A DNA stretch of 64,000 nt from Phycomyces nitens (lineage: Eukaryota > Mucoromycota > Mucoromycetes > Mucorales > Phycomycetaceae). The notes below the pieces were generated by a model. It saw only the letters and a list, made by a program, of their open reading frames with translations, was not told the DNA's origin and made no database searches. Location of the stretch: positions 6,510,001 through 6,574,000 of the forward strand of contig JAHRBC010000003.1 of NCBI GenBank assembly GCA_022702545.1, written 5' to 3'. Numbering within the stretch: position 1 is the stretch's first letter; every line of letters begins with the position of its first letter. The position numbers and the translations under genes were made by a program. Positions 26,339 to 37,229 of this stretch are shown here, piece by piece.

Positions 26339-27686
26339 ATGGACCCAATGAAACTACCGATATTTAATATTCTTTTATAGCTCATACTCTTTACTTAATA
26401 AATTAATAAATTTAAAAAAAAATTGCTTAAGCTTTATACTTGTGTATTTTCCTCTTTATACTCTCACACCAGCCTTGTTAACCTTTTTTTTTAAAAAGAA
26501 TATATAAATATCGCTCACTTGGTCCTCAATACATGTTTGAAACAGAAGCACAGATTTTTTTTACGGCAGGTACAGTACTTTTGATAGACAATGTTGTAGT
26601 TGATCAAGACTAATGTCTATCAGTTAAGATCAATTTGATGTTTTCAACAAAAAAAAAGGCGTATCATTAGAAAGAATTACAAGTAATGGTTTTTTTTGTC
26701 TTCAAGTAATTTATAATAAAATAAAACGAGCACAATGCTTTTTATGTAAAGAGAGGCATAGAATGGTAATGTATCTTGGTAATCAAAATCTATTTTGCAA
26801 GACTTGATACTTTTATCAAGTATTTCGAAACAACAATTAGACATTTACATACAGTCAGCACAAAAGTTAATTGACCAGTATAATATGTGTCCGGATGGTG
26901 ATTCTTGAGAGCTGTAAAAAAAAAGAGGTAGGTCTCAAGTGTGCACCTTTAAAGAACATGAAGCAATTGTTGGCAACTTTTAATGCCAATAAATCTACTA
27001 CTACCAGTGACCAAGCATTTATTAAGTAATTTGATAATGGCAAATATTCACAATAATGTTTATGACTATAAAAGTTTACCAACTTTTTGCTGAAAGAAAC
27101 AGCCCAGAAAATATTAGGTTTGTAAATATATATATAAAAAGAAAGAAGCTTTCTGACGAGTTTTGTATATCCTGACGGGTTTAGCTTTGATAAAAATACA
27201 AGGCCTTTGGGAGCTTTATCCAACAAAGACAGTTGTGTTATTAATACCATGTATCTACAAGAGTAACCATGTGTATATTGGGAATTATCTCTGCTGTATG
27301 TTTAATTATAATCACTGCAAAACCCTCAACTGTCAAGAGGAAAATGGAATAGGTATATAGACACAGAAATTGAACCAAATCACTGCATTAGTGTCTTGAA
27401 AACTACTCGCAGAATAGACAGACATGTACATATAAAAAGGTTGCCATGTATTGATACATCACAAATAAGAAAGTTCAAGAGGGTATATCAAGCATTCCAA
27501 TACAGTTTTATGCGAAATTATTTGCAAGCAATATACACTCTGAGCGAATTTGATTGGTCTAAATGAGCGAATAAAAGTTATTCACCGATTTGGGAAAAAA
27601 GTTGTCCACCCCAGTTTCGTGAAGAAAAAAAAAAGTGTAAAGCCAACTCAAAGTTTCCTTTTTTGATAAGGATATATCTCATCATC
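26339..27686. other. Intergenic, no gene seen
   Basis: 1.35 kb of AT-rich sequence between the small membrane-protein gene and EMC4. It includes AATAAA-type 3'-end signals just after 26390. Open frames at 26867-27360 lack coding character. The last 100 bp should hold the EMC4 promoter and 5' UTR. Confidence 0.5.
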
Positions 27687-28608
27687 ATGGTCTCTACTTG
27701 GTCTGTAGATTACGCGTCTATCAATTCTTCCAACAAGTAATGCCCAAGGATTAACTACACCAAATAAAAACTTGCAATTGCTCACCAAACTGTTAATCAT
27801 ATTCACTATTGAATCTTCAAACAAACAAATGAAGATCAAAGGTTCCAAACCCTATTGGATTTGATGCCCATGCTTTTCAAAATGCCAAATTGGGATTGGT
27901 AAGGCAGCTAGAAGAAGAAGAAGAAGAAAAGGCATTGTTTTCATGTAACTTTTCTCATCATTCTATTTGTTTTCTGGAGATGTTTAGAAGTCGGGAAAGA
28001 ACTTGACTGCTCAAGATGATCATGATGATGTTCCAATCAAAGTCAAGGCAAGACACTTTTTTTTTCTTATTCATCAAGAGTAATCATCAATATCATTAAA
28101 GCCTTACATGTCCACAATAGAGAGCCTGGGATGTTGCATTGAGTCCTGCAAAGAACATTCCAATGAATGCCATCATGATCTACATGAGTGGTAATGGTGT
28201 ACAAATCTTTAGTGTCATGATTACTTTTATGCTTTTCTTCCAGCCTGCCAAGGCTATCATGACTCTCGGCCAAAGTAAGTGTGGATATTGCTAAATGGGT
28301 TGGAGTTTATCTAAAGATTGGATTGTATTGCCGAGAAATTAGCTTTTGAGAGATTCGAGTCAAAGGGAGCAGCTGCCAAACGTCCCGAGGCTGATTTGCT
28401 GTTGCCAAAACTGGCTTTCATTGGCTTGCAGATTGTGATTATGCTTCTGGGTGTTTACAAGGTCAATAACATGGGATTGTTGCCAACAACCACCTCAGAC
28501 TGGTTAGCATTCATTCCCCACAAAGAGGTAAAGTATAGTATAGTATTTGGATTAATCAAATTTTAACCACAATACATTTTATAGGTTCTCGAGTATGCAT
28601 CGATTTAA
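27687..28608 (+). CDS. EMC4: ER membrane protein complex subunit 4 (EMC4/TMEM85), 6 exons
   Basis: Subunit of the EMC, the insertase for tail-anchored and multi-pass ER membrane proteins. Exons: 27687-27736, 27835-27898, 27988-28047, 28121-28274, 28343-28527, 28585-28608, giving 178 aa (human about 183). Family signatures: WSVDYAS at the N-terminus, NPIGFDAHAF, RAWDVALSPAKNIPMNAIMIYMSG (first part of the membrane region), and near the C-terminus VYKVNNMGLLPTTTSDWLAF. Two to three membrane segments are visible. The third intron starts either at GC (28048, AAG|GCAAGA) or at a weak GT six bases earlier; both keep the frame. The fourth intron's acceptor is taken at 28341-28342, because it restores the TFERFES segment found in the family. 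Confidence 0.9.
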
Positions 28609-28921
28609 GAAGAAGAGTGTTTGGCCAGGGCCCTTAATGAAAGTATATACGTATATATAAGAAGAAGAAGAAGAAAGTCGGCTTAGGATTGTTATTTTAT
28701 TATAAAATGCCAATGTATTAAAAAAAAAAGAGAGAGATAGATAGATAGAAATAGAAAATAGAAGAGAGAGGGAGACTTGAAAGGGAAAGGAAGAGGTACA
28801 CACAAAATGGAATGGTTTCTTCATCAATGGACCTGTTTTTTCTTTATCATTATTTTTTTCTTTAAAAAAACAAATCACAGATAATGATATGTACAAAAAG
28901 AAAGCTGCCTTTTTCTTTACT

Positions 28922-30719
28922 TTATGCCTCAGCCAAGTTAGCTTCAGTAGATGGCTGATTGCTTTCTGTAGGGGTGTCTGTTGTAGAGGGTGCCCCGGAA
29001 GAGGACTCAGTATACCATGCAAGTTGAAGCGTTCCTTTTGGGAAATTGGCTCCCACAGACATTGCCTAGTAGACATCGATGAGTAAAGATGTATATTGGT
29101 AAAGCTCTCATTATTATGTTTTGTATTTACCTTTTCAGCTTCAAAACGTTGAGAGTAATGTACAATAACACCTTGTTCAGAGGATTCAAAAGATGTAACA
29201 GAGCCATATTGCTAAATGATATCAGAATAATCAATACTCGGAAAACTTCCCACTCGCAATATCATTGTTTCTTTTTTTACCTCAAAGTGTTTCTGAACCT
29301 CTTCAGTTGTGTCTTGGGGGATATCCTTCACCAACAACTTGGTAGGACGGTTATCAAGACTCATTCGTGTCATCCCACCTCTCATTCTTGGGTATCCACG
29401 GCCACGTCCAAAGTATCCACCACGTCCGCCACGGAAACCAGATCCGTGAGCAGCAAGACCTAAAGCAGCAGCTTCTGCCTCTAGTGTAGCTAGTTTTTTC
29501 TTTAGATCTTCAGGTGTTTCTGCTGCACCAGAAATTGCAGTGGTAGCGCTTGCTGTAGAGGTGCTGGCAGCTTGTGTCTGCGGTGAAGGAATGCCGGATA
29601 CTCCATCTCTAGAAGCACTAATTTCAGCTCCAATTCGCTTGAGAGACTTGAGGAGTTCCTCTTTTTCTGCGCGTGTCATATCTTTGTTTCCGAGCTTTTC
29701 CATCAACTGCTTCTGTTCATCGATCTGGCGCTGGAGAAGCTGCTCTTTCTGCTTCTGGGCATCAAGAAGAGCTTGCATTCTCTCCTGGTGTTTCTTTTGC
29801 TTTTCCTCTCTTTGTTTTGCCAACTCTGCTGCTCTTGCGGCTACAAGTTCGGGATCAGGCTCATTTCCAGTGACAGCTGGAGCCAAGGAAGATGCCTGGG
29901 CATCAGTACCGGGCAATTGCTGCTGCTGAGAGCCGTCTTCCTTCTCTCTTTGCCAGTATACCTTTACGAATCTGTTATCAAAGATAGCGTCAGGAGAGTG
30001 ATACGCAGCTTCAGCCTCTGCGCGTGTACCATATTGCAGAATAGCCTTCTGCTGGTGTGGTTGGACGCTGATATTGGTTAAAGTTCCGAACTTTTGGAAG
30101 AAATCATGGACCTTTGTGATCTGACACTCCTCGGGAGGAATATTCTCTACCACAAGAGTAGTTCCAGTCTTGCTGTGGTGCTGCTGCTGGTAGCCACCAT
30201 TTGCACCACCCATGTAGTTACCACGTCCACGTCCACGACCGCGCATACCTCCGCGCATACCTCCACGAATTGGCTGGTTCATTTGCATGGGTGGCATGGT
30301 TTCAGGCATCATCATGCCAGACATATCACTCGGGAAAGGCATGTTTCCATTAGGCATCAATGTAGCACGCTCAGGATCATATGCATCAGGACCCATGCCA
30401 TTTGGTACTATTTTTTGGTGTTAGATACTTTCTCTATTAGCCACATTGATACCCTTACCCATAGTATTTTGCATACCAAAGAATGGAGGCTGAGGACCTC
30501 TTCCACCCATAGGACCCATATGGCCAGGTCCATTAGGGAATGGTCCATTGAATCCCTCATCCACAATGATACGATCGACACCATGATCATAGGGACACAT
30601 GTCTCCTCGCATACAGAACCCCTTCTCTGGTAACAATTAAAATATGCAAAGAAGACGCAAGTTAATATTTGGCCATATCTTATCCTCTAACCAAGCATTC
30701 TTTTCTCTTGTTTTTTTTC

Positions 30720-30763
<44 letters not shown>

Positions 30764-31646
30764 ACCATTGTAATCTCTGCATCTGGGCCGTTGTGTGCGT
30801 CCCATGTTCATTCCTCCACGGTTTCCTCTATTTCCTCTTCCTCGACCCCGTCCATCGAATGTTGATGATTGAGTATTGTTGTACATGGCAGCAGGGCCCA
30901 TTGGAATACCATCGGGTCCACGTCTACTGTCATCCACACGGGAATGCTTGCTCATACCTCCAGCCGGGGTGTTTTCCGGAAGACGACGCTTACCACGCTC
31001 CTCTACTTGTCTGGTTGTGTAAGTGTCTTCTTGGTCTTCTTGTCTTTGACGTCTGTGCTTAAAATTGCGGTCACCGTCGTCCTCATCATCGGAGAAGTCG
31101 CTTAAACGATGAGCAGGAACATTCAAAGGATCTTCTACAGCCACAGACACAATTTCTACTGGTCGATTGTTTTCGTTCAACTTGGCAAAGAGTCGATCAA
31201 TAAAAGGGCCGGTTTCTGTGTACGCATAAACAGATACATGTATATTAGAAACACATTTCTCCTTTTGCTTTGTAATATATAAAGAGAGAGAGAGAGGCTT
31301 TTTCTTTTTTGTTTTTTTTTGTTTGGTTTTTTGTTTAAAGAGTTGATTTGGTTGATTACATACGATCGTCGAGAAAGTCTCTAAGATTCTTCTCCAATGA
31401 TTGTCTGAGTGCAGCATCGGTCTCCTTGTTGCCAAGAATTGTCATGACAAAGTTAGCAAGGACGTCAGGCTCAGCATCACATCTGGATTACAATCATTAG
31501 AACATCGCGTTTACTAATATCTATCTCACCAACTTCTATTCGTCCTTTTCTATAAACACCGGACTACAGAGATCGGCTACTTACATTGACTCCACTTCCT
31601 TGCAAAGAAAGGCTTTAAGATCTGAAGGTTGCTGTCTGTTGGACAT
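28922..31646 (-). CDS. RNA-binding protein of the RBM26/RBM27 (Rmn1) family
   Basis: Homologue of human RBM26/27 and fission-yeast Rmn1, which act with the nuclear RNA-surveillance (PAXT/MTREC) machinery (family knowledge). Exons, 5' to 3': 31585-31646, 31364-31482, 30766-31215, 30459-30626, 29281-30407, 29131-29211, 28922-29065, giving 716 aa in consistent phase. Domains: PWI-like helical N-terminus (residues 1-75); CCCH zinc finger at about 205-224 with spacing C-x8-C-x5-C-x3-H; RGG-rich stretches; RRM at about 349-420 (TTLVVENIPPEEC start); coiled coil about 450-540 rich in Gln/Glu/Lys; Gly/Arg-rich linker; second RRM-like fold from LLVKDIPQ (about 623) to the end. The zinc finger is split by an intron holding a long CT repeat. 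Convergent with EMC4 (313-bp gap). Confidence 0.9.
30722..30759. repeat. (CT)n microsatellite in an intron that splits a zinc-finger codon block
   Basis: An uninterrupted (CT)19 run, read as (GA)n in the transcript, inside the 139-bp intron 30627-30765 of the RBM26/27-type gene. It sits just after the donor GTAAAA and separates the first Cys of the CCCH finger from the remaining ligands. Confidence 0.9.
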
Positions 31647-31920
31647 CACGACTATAGAAAGAGAAAAAAAAAGAAGGAGAGTAGAATTTGACGAGCACAG
31701 TCGGTTTTTCTGCAAACGCGAGTGACGTCACCTGACTGCTTTTATAACCTATTTCTCCAATCTCTTTCTTTCTCTTTCTCTCTCTTTCTTTGTCAAACGG
31801 CAGAAAGAGTCAAGGATTCTTTTTCTTTTTTCCCACTCGTACTTGCTCTCTATTGTTTTTGCTGTTGTTGTTGTTGTTTTTTTCTGTTAAAACTTGATAT
31901 TCTTTTTTTTGGTGAAAACA
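31647..31920. promoter_or_regulatory. Divergent promoter with perfect CRE palindrome (RBM26/27-like and FAM192A-like genes)
   Basis: Only 274 bp separate the two ATGs. GTGACGTCAC (31722-31731) is a perfect ten-base palindrome containing the full ATF/CREB bZIP site. It is followed by TTTTATAACC (about 31740) and a long C/T-rich stretch running to the plus-strand ATG, typical of fungal 5' UTRs. A single shared site suggests co-regulation (inference). Confidence 0.6.
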
Positions 31921-32817
31921 ATGGCATTCAACAAATCTTTTGTGTCCCGAGGAGTTGTTGATGGCGAAGAGGAAAAGCTGGAAGGATCAAATGTTCAAGG
32001 TAAATCAACAGAAAATATCTACACACACACAAACACACACACACAAGACGACTTGTGGTTTGGAGTGGGAGTTATTTCTTTACATATATAAAAAAAGGAC
32101 TTGATACCATTCTTTGGGATGATTGAAAAAACAAAAAAAAAGCATCAGCCCCAATCCAAGACTATGATCCACGTACACTTTTTGAGAGGTTACAAGAGCA
32201 GAGGAATATTAAGGATGAAGAGTTTCATGAGGCTACCCGGTTGAGTAATCTGATTAAACTTGTGGATGCCGATGAGGCTGAATTCTACAAAACTCTCTCT
32301 GACGAACAAAAGAGTCTGGACGAAAAGAGGAAAATGAAAGAAAAAGATGAATTGGAAACATATCGAAAGTAAGCTCTCAATATTATTATTTTTTATTAAA
32401 AAAAAAAAGATAAAAAAAAGATAAATACTTTATATGGCCTGTACGGACCTTGTTTTTCGGTGGATTGATTTTTGATGTTTTTATGCTTTTAGGGCAGTTG
32501 AACAAGCCAGACTCACTGCTCCTCCACCCCCAACTTTGACAGCTACCGTCACCACAGCCAGTGTCACCATGACACCGACTTCTTTAAAGACCACAAAACG
32601 CAAATCAACTGCTAGTCCCTTTCAAGGACTCGTAGTAAAGAAAAAAAAGGTTGATGGTCAAGAGGAAGATAGTAAGGCAAAGAAAGAGGCACCAAACCCA
32701 AACCCAAACCCAAAGTCAAACCCAAAGTCAAACACTGCTGATAGCAAACCAAAAGAAACTTTGAATCCTCTTGGGTCTTTAGTTGCTTATAGTGATTATT
32801 CTAGCGACGAAGATTAG
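31921..32817 (+). CDS. FAM192A/PIP30 (NIP30-domain) family protein
   Basis: Relative of human FAM192A/PIP30, a nuclear protein that binds the PA28-gamma proteasome activator (family knowledge). Exons 31921-31999, 32143-32368, 32493-32817 give 209 aa. The NIP30 domain is clear: KSFVSRGVVDGEEE at the start, then YDPRTLFERLQEQRNIKDEEF, and a helical LSDEQKSLDEKRKMKEKDE region. The C-terminal half is low complexity, with Thr/Pro-rich sequence, a KKKK nuclear-localisation-like stretch and a PNPNPNPKSNPKSN repeat. It ends in an acidic YSDYSSDED tail, as in PIP30, whose acidic C-terminus is phosphorylated by CK2. Exon 2 has two possible acceptors six bases apart (AAAG and CATCAG), so two residues may be optional. 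Confidence 0.85.
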
Positions 32818-34985
32818 GAATATGAAAATGATCTAGAAACACGACTTTAAATAACAGCAACGCCAAAATGGATATTACTAAATAATACCAAAAATGAAGC
32901 TTAATATCTTTAATGGACAATTACATGCCCCCCAGACCCCCAGAGTGAATATCAAGCGTCTTTTATATGATTTTGGTATGGAAAATAGGTTATAAAGACA
33001 TGCAAGGCCAATGGGCGCGACTATATAATATCTGGGGAATTGGTATAGTGAGCTGCAAGATACCTATTTACAGTTATCCTACATGTCTCTTGATTAAAAT
33101 GATCAATGATTTTTAGTATTTACTCAAGCATAAAAAGAGGTTAATTAGAGATTCAGTAATTTTTGCATTAAAAGGGCATTCTTCAAAGAATATTTCTGAA
33201 TTTGTTTAAATAGACTTTAAGATAAGATGCAAAATTCATTCAATAAGTCTTTAATAGGTATGGCAGCCCTTGATTCAAGCACTACTTTGGTCTACCAGTA
33301 TATTGGTTTGTGAATAGACGACACATTGCATACAGTGGTAAATGATCGAGTTAAAACCAATTATTCAAACGACAATGATTATATATATAATGGAAGCGTA
33401 AGAAATGCAAGTAGTTGTTTTATTTACATATCTTTTAGTAGATATCTTTACAGTTTGAGAAAATAGAATGATATGGTATGTGAATATATACACTTAATTA
33501 ATTAATTCACGAACAACCGTTTGTCCAATTGCTCTTCATTCAACCACCCTTTTACCTGTCATGAAAACAACCAAGAAAGAATACCCAAAGTTCACCAGAG
33601 TGTAATGGAATAAGGCGGTCAACTTCTTTTGTTTTAAAATATTCTACAAGTCGGTATGTACCTATTATAGGAATGTATTCTCGTTCTATATAATTTCTGG
33701 TTTTCTTTCTGGCTGTTGTTGGGTTGATAATATAGAGTAAATATCTCTTTTTAGCCATTTGTACATGGCAATTGTGGCAATGGCTAAAAGACTATCTTGT
33801 AACTAGAGTACCCAGGGTTCCTAACAGGCCATTGGCAGTATAAATCAATAAAATATACAAATGATATATATATATATATTTGTGTGTGTGTGTGTGTGTG
33901 TGTGTGTGGTGGGCAAAGTGACCCTCTTTTTTTACCTACAATGTAAAGTCGGTAGTCATGTTTGAAATTCTTTGTTAATATTGACAGATGGTATACCACA
34001 CAAGGACAAGGTCAGAGTTTTATATGTTGCTACTGCTGATATCTAGTGTCGATAAGCTAAAACAGCGTGCCAGGCGCAGGAACGCCACATTTTTTGCCCT
34101 ATTGTTTGTAAAAGATAGGCTGTGTTTGAAGTTGTGAGTCGATTTATGCAGGGTTGTTGACAATAGATTATGTCTTTTGTATTTTATGGCTTGCGAGAAT
34201 GGAATAGGTCTCAGGTCGAAGAAGAGAAGAGCATTATGGGTGTATTTACTATTGAACGAGGTATGCATCATATGTTTTGGTATTTTAAACTGTTTGACTA
34301 GACATGGAGAGTTGGAAAATGATTAGAACAACAAAAAGGCAAGTCAAAATAACATTATATATGTATATATGATTTTAGGAATTAGCATTATAATTAGAAG
34401 GAGATTACAGAGAAAGGTGTGTCTAGGTGTGTGTGTGTGTGTGTGGGGAAGATATTTGTAATGATTTGGATTCAACTCGAGCATGGCGTATGAATGAAAT
34501 CGAACACTAACCGGCAGATTTGACCAAATTCAAGAGGAACTTTAGTATGCTGTTTGGGAAGCAGCCTTTTGGACATGGCCGTCTACTCTCTTGATTTTAA
34601 GAGAGTCAAGCTAAAGAATGCCGTGTCTAAAATGCTCTGGTCTCATACGTCATGTAATATCTATTTATTATGTTTCTGCCATGGTTAAACTCTCATTTCT
34701 CCTAGACACTGCCTTTTGCTCACATATATCTTGCCGTCTATTGAAAAAAAAAAAAAGATTGACTATAGCCCATAAGAACCATTACAAGTAGTGCTGCCAC
34801 CGATCATCTCATTCTCTTGGATTTTATATTTATACGCCCAATTCAATACTAGGAAAATCTACAAGTTTCAATTATATATATATCTCATTTCTGGTCCCAT
34901 TCCTTTCAGTTGGTCAATTTCCCCCCCTCCTTTTTATACTCTATATATCCCTCACTTCCTTTCTCAATTCCTCTTGCATTATTCT
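32818..34985. other. Intergenic with simple repeats, no gene seen
   Basis: 2.2 kb without a convincing gene. It contains a (TA)n plus (TG)n compound microsatellite at about 33866-33909 and a shorter (GT)n near 34431. The open frame at 34020-34271 (minus) has no recognised relatives. The last 60 bp before 34986 are C/T-rich, which suggests the 5' UTR of the next gene. Confidence 0.55.
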
Positions 34986-36740
34986 ATGGACTCTCCTTTC
35001 GGCTACTCTCATCTCTTTGGTATCCCATCTCCCCTACTAGATACCCCTGGCACTAGCCCTGACTATGATGGTACATCTATTCAACCAGACTATTCTCATA
35101 TTGATCTCAATGATCCCTGGCCAGTCGCCAACTCATTTCCATCGCGCTATTTCCAAAATTACCCCCAGAGCTCCCTCAACGACGAGACACACGACACTGA
35201 CCTACTGCTAGATTATGATACCTGTCCTCAACTATCAACCACCACCACACCCTCGTACATGGAATATTTACTTTCTTGCAACGAGCCTGGCATGACTGAC
35301 CCAGACACGTCGTTTTCAAAAGATGTCTGTCACAACATGCCTCTCGATAAAGAAGAAGGAACCAACTACTATCTTCCAGCCACAAATTATGGTGTGTATT
35401 ATCAATGGCATGGTCAGAATGACAATGTACCCTTGAACAGCCTCGCCAGCTTTTATTCGAGCACACCGGTCTCCCCGCTCGATCCCTCTTTTCATTCACG
35501 CCACCCAGCCGAAGGGACCGATATGCATGGTTATGTGAGCCTAAGTGTAAGTTATTTCCTGTGTATTTCTATTTACAAAAAGGGGGCCAAACTTTGGTGT
35601 TTACTGCTTTAAGTTTCCTTTTATGTACAAATCCAAAAATCCAAAATTCCCTATACATTTATATACATGATATATATATATATGTATACCTTCATTCCGA
35701 TCTATTTTTGGGGGGTTAATCCCTATTATTTTTCATATATATGTATATATATATATATATATATACATACATACACATACATATATATCTATGTATCCAT
35801 GTGTGTTTATATTTAGGATGTCAATGCATATGTCGCCGAAGCCGATTCAACCAAACACTCGTCCCTTCAATCTGTCTCTAAACCATCCACTGGTTTGAAC
35901 TCTCTAGACCCATTGGCTTCAGATTGTGAACAGCAACCACAATTCGTGCCTTCGACCTTTTACCCTTCTCAACTAACATCCGACACCTCTTCTGAAGCTA
36001 ATACCGACAGTATGGATGAAGACGAACGATCAGATGCCGAACCAATGTTAGTCACAGCCAAGTCAATCAAGCCTGTCACTCTACGCCACAAACTAGTTAT
36101 CAAGATAAAGAAGCCAAAGAGCATGCCTTCTTTAAAGCATCTGCCTCTCAAGTCTCCTCAAAGAGACCAGGAGAAATCTGGTTTGCACCGATCTACAAAA
36201 CATCAGCAGAACATGAAAACGTCCTTTCACCTCACAAGAAACCAAATCCACATCCAAGGCACCAATAATCTACACTGCCATGGTTCATCTAAGCACAATT
36301 CTCTTTGTCGACTGTCGCCTCTGGGGGATGTGAGTTCTCTGGGAATATCTCACTCGGAGAGCATCAGCACAATATTGGCTAGACAGCAGTTGTCAGATGA
36401 AGAAGACGAGGATACCTTGACGGATGACGACAAGGATGAAACAGAGGATGATGAATATTATGGGCTGCTAAAGATGCCTCGCACTCAAAATCGCCCAACC
36501 AAACAATCAACACAGTCTGTCAAAAAGACACGGATGGGTGACAAGGGACGTAATGTCGACAAGGCCTGTCAACATTGCAAACGATCCCATCTTCGATGTG
36601 ACAATGTTCGGCCATGTGGAAGATGTGTTGCAACAGGAAAGACGGGCTGTGAAGATGTCCACCACAAGCCAAGAGGACGCCCAAGACTGCCAAAGAACCG
36701 AGAAAAGCCCCAGCCACGCACCTTTGCAGTCATTTTGTAG
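34986..36740 (+). CDS. Putative transcription factor with C-terminal Zn2Cys6 cluster
   Basis: Exons 34986-35546 and 35817-36740 give 494 aa. The N-terminal two thirds are Ser/Pro/Asp-rich and unordered, plausible activation regions, with acidic runs (DEEDEDTLTDDDKDETEDD). The DNA-binding part is at the extreme C-terminus: CQHCKRSHLRC-DNVRP-CGRC-VATGKTG-C at about residues 438-465. This is the fungal binuclear cluster spacing C-x2-C-x6-C-x5-C-x2-C-x7-C. It is followed by an AT-hook-like RGRPRLPK. Most Zn2Cys6 proteins carry the cluster at the N-terminus, and no fungal-specific TF domain follows. The intron (35547-35816) is TA-rich and longer than most. The start is the first ATG after a C/T-rich leader. 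Target genes are unknown. Confidence 0.82.
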
Positions 36741-36775
36741 TAAAGTGCATGTAAATTGTTATTACTAGTTTATAC

Positions 36776-36947
36776 CCCCTCCTCCTCCTCCTCCTCCTTC
36801 TTATACCTCCTCCTTCTTATACCTCCTCCTTCTTCCTCCTCCTTCCGCACTCTCTTTATTTATTTCTAGAAGAAAAAAAAAGGATAGAGATTAAAGTTGA
36901 TAATTTTGTGTGTATATATTACATGTATTTTGAATAAATGTTTGCAC

Positions 36948-36981
<34 letters not shown>
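36776..36981 (+). repeat. 3'-flank CCT/CTT repeats and a 31-A homopolymer 12 bp after AATAAA
   Basis: After the stop codon lies a run of CTC/CCT/CTT units (36776-36846). AATAAA occurs at 36933-36938, and 12 bp later 31 uninterrupted A residues (36951-36981). Position and length look like a templated poly(A) tail at the natural cleavage site, although the gene itself retains an intron. Confidence 0.8.
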
Positions 36982-36983
<2 letters not shown>

Positions 36984-37229
36984 TGATATAAATAAATAAA
37001 GAATTATCCTTGTATCTTGCAAAATTATGATCAATAGCCAAATAAATATTCACCACAGATATCCATATATCTGGCAAATAAAGGTAATGTGTGGTATCTC
37101 TTTTGCTGTCTAGTCTCCTAAACTTTTACTATTATTATTTGAATTAAATGTGTAACGATAAAGAAAATACAGAATTGGACCCTGATACATTAATTCACAA
37201 GTGTCTTGGTGGCACAAGGTGTGTGAGAT

